Part shown: positions 6,142-6,995 of the stretch, one piece after another
Position numbering within the stretch: the stretch's first letter is position 1
Layout: each line of letters opens with the position of its first letter
Source of the DNA: Bacteroides sp.
Lineage (GTDB): Bacteria > Bacteroidota > Bacteroidia > Bacteroidales > SM23-62
DNA: 6,995 nucleotides
NCBI GenBank assembly: GCA_030667765.1
Contig: DAOUVF010000161.1
Span: forward strand, 1-6,995
Direction of reading: 5' to 3'
Notes under the pieces: model-generated
The model's input: the letters and a program-made list of their open reading frames with translations, nothing else
What the model was told of the DNA's origin: nothing
Database searches by the model: none
Program-made: the position numbers and the translations under genes

Positions 6142-6995
6142 AGCGCAGTTTTATCGTAAGCTGGCTGGCATCATATTGCCACCACCTTTCAGTAATGGCC
6201 TGCTGTATATTGTGCTTGTAAACAATGAAAAGATCCCCCAGCGGGGCAAAGGTCCATCTGAGCCTCGAGTAGGAGCCCACCGAACCCGAATCATTGTCAT
6301 ACTGAACAAATGAACTGATATTCAGGTCTGAAGTGATGTTGAAAACCGTCCTGAAAGCCATTAATTCCTTGTTGAAATTCCCTGCCGGGATGCTTGCAAT
6401 GTTATTTTCATACATGAACTCGAGGATCAGAAAGGACATCAGCCTCCAGTTCAGCTGCAACTGAACCTGGTTAAGATTGCCCCCGTAAAATCCACCGAAC
6501 CACCAGGAGGCCTTTCCGTTTATGGCCCTCTTGCTCGCTGCTTCAAACTCGAGGTGGTACCTGAGCCAGTGGTATGCTCCAGCTTCGATGATGACCCCGT
6601 CGGATATTTCAAATGGAACTTTCAGGTATTCTCCCTGAGGCTGAATACTGAATTCGAACTGATCACCGCTCTCGAGAAGGGGGTTTATCGGGACAATGGA
6701 AATACTGTAGCTCTCCCACTGGTGACCAAGATCGGTGTACAGGGATGGTGAGATCAATAGCCTGTGTTGTCTCACAACACTGCTCTCGGGACGGGGCATA
6801 AAAGCAACCTTCCCTGAATAATAATTGATAGCAGGCCGGGTGACAAATCCCAGGGATGGATCGAAGGCATCACCTATGTGCCTGTACATCAGGAACCAAT
6901 CCCAAAGGTCATTGGGATAGTCAATCTTTATTCCAAAAGCGGTTTTCTTACCCTGCAGGTCCTCCCTGTCGTTTGCCAGTCCCCATACCCCCACA
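6125..6995 (-). CDS. DUF5916-type outer-membrane protein, C-terminal part (5' end outside window)
   Basis: The - strand frame is open from the right edge to a TAA at 6125-6127, giving about 290 C-terminal residues. A GTG at 6992-6994 is just an in-frame valine at the edge, not a supported start. The sequence resembles the barrel-like C-terminal region of DUF5916 proteins, which are usually 700-800 residues with an N-terminal CBM9-like carbohydrate-binding domain (not visible here). Marks, numbered from that GTG: F-D-P-S-L-G-F-V at 44-51, alternating aromatic/polar strands throughout, then S-S-F-V-Q-Y-D-N-D-S at 227-236, S-R-L-R-W-T-F-A-P-L-G-D-L-F-I-V-Y at 243-259, and a final strand T-I-K-L-R-Y-G. 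The many Trp and Tyr residues and the repeated strand pattern suggest an outer-membrane beta barrel. No enzymatic role is established for this part. It is convergent with the preceding operon, so it is an independent transcription unit. Family assignment is by motif memory. Confidence 0.85.
   Translation of the reverse strand, partial: VGVWGLANDREDLQGKKTAFGIKIDYPNDLWDWFLMYRHIGDAFDPSLGFVTRPAINYYSGKVAFMPRPESSVVRQHRLLISPSLYTDLGHQWESYSISIVPINPLLESGDQFEFSIQPQGEYLKVPFEISDGVIIEAGAYHWLRYHLEFEAASKRAINGKASWWFGGFYGGNLNQVQLQLNWRLMSFLILEFMYENNIASIPAGNFNKELMAFRTVFNITSDLNISSFVQYDNDSGSVGSYSRLRWTFAPLGDLFIVYKHNIQQAITERWWQYDASQLTIKLRYGLAM

Noticed and set aside
6554..6751. 65-codon + strand frame opposite the DUF5916-type gene
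   Set aside because: It is antisense to a clear barrel-like coding sequence, with no start signal or recognisable motif.

Overview
The window comes from a member of the Bacteroidota, and an order such as Bacteroidales/Marinilabiliales is plausible but not proven. Four of the five genes belong to envelope families that are typical of this phylum: a TonB-dependent receptor with STN and carboxypeptidase-regulatory-like N-terminal domains, a DUF4249-type lipoprotein, a macroglobulin-like protein carrying a TonB-plug-like domain, and a DUF5916-type outer-membrane protein. The gene starts lack strong Shine-Dalgarno sequences, which also fits the phylum.

Layout. Bases 1-6109 hold four genes on the + strand packed almost without gaps. 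First is the 3' part of a small uncharacterised gene that is open at the left edge. Its stop overlaps by one base (TAATG) with the start of a 926-residue TonB-dependent receptor at 444-3224. The receptor gene overlaps by 14 bases with a 387-residue predicted lipoprotein at 3211-4374. Ten bases later comes a 574-residue exported MG2/plug-like protein at 4385-6109. On the - strand, the last 290 codons or so of a DUF5916-type gene run in from the right edge and stop at 6125, 15 bases from the preceding stop. There is no gene-free stretch longer than 15 bases, and I see no RNA gene, CRISPR, insertion sequence, attachment site or origin.

How the genes may work together. The tight packing suggests one transcript and translational coupling across the + genes. 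The receptor would be a TonB-driven outer-membrane importer, or a signalling receptor given its STN domain. The lipoprotein sits where a SusD-like partner would be in a SusCD locus. The third protein combines macroglobulin-like folds with a plug-like domain that has no barrel of its own. A joint outer-membrane complex is a reasonable hypothesis, but the substrate cannot be read from the sequence. No sigma factor, FecR anti-sigma factor, SusD homologue or degradative enzyme is in view. The promoter of the cluster must lie left of the window.

The most interesting element is the receptor / DUF4249 / MG2-plug trio with coupled junctions. A few short inverted repeats inside genes and weak dyads at the convergent junction are recorded with low weight.
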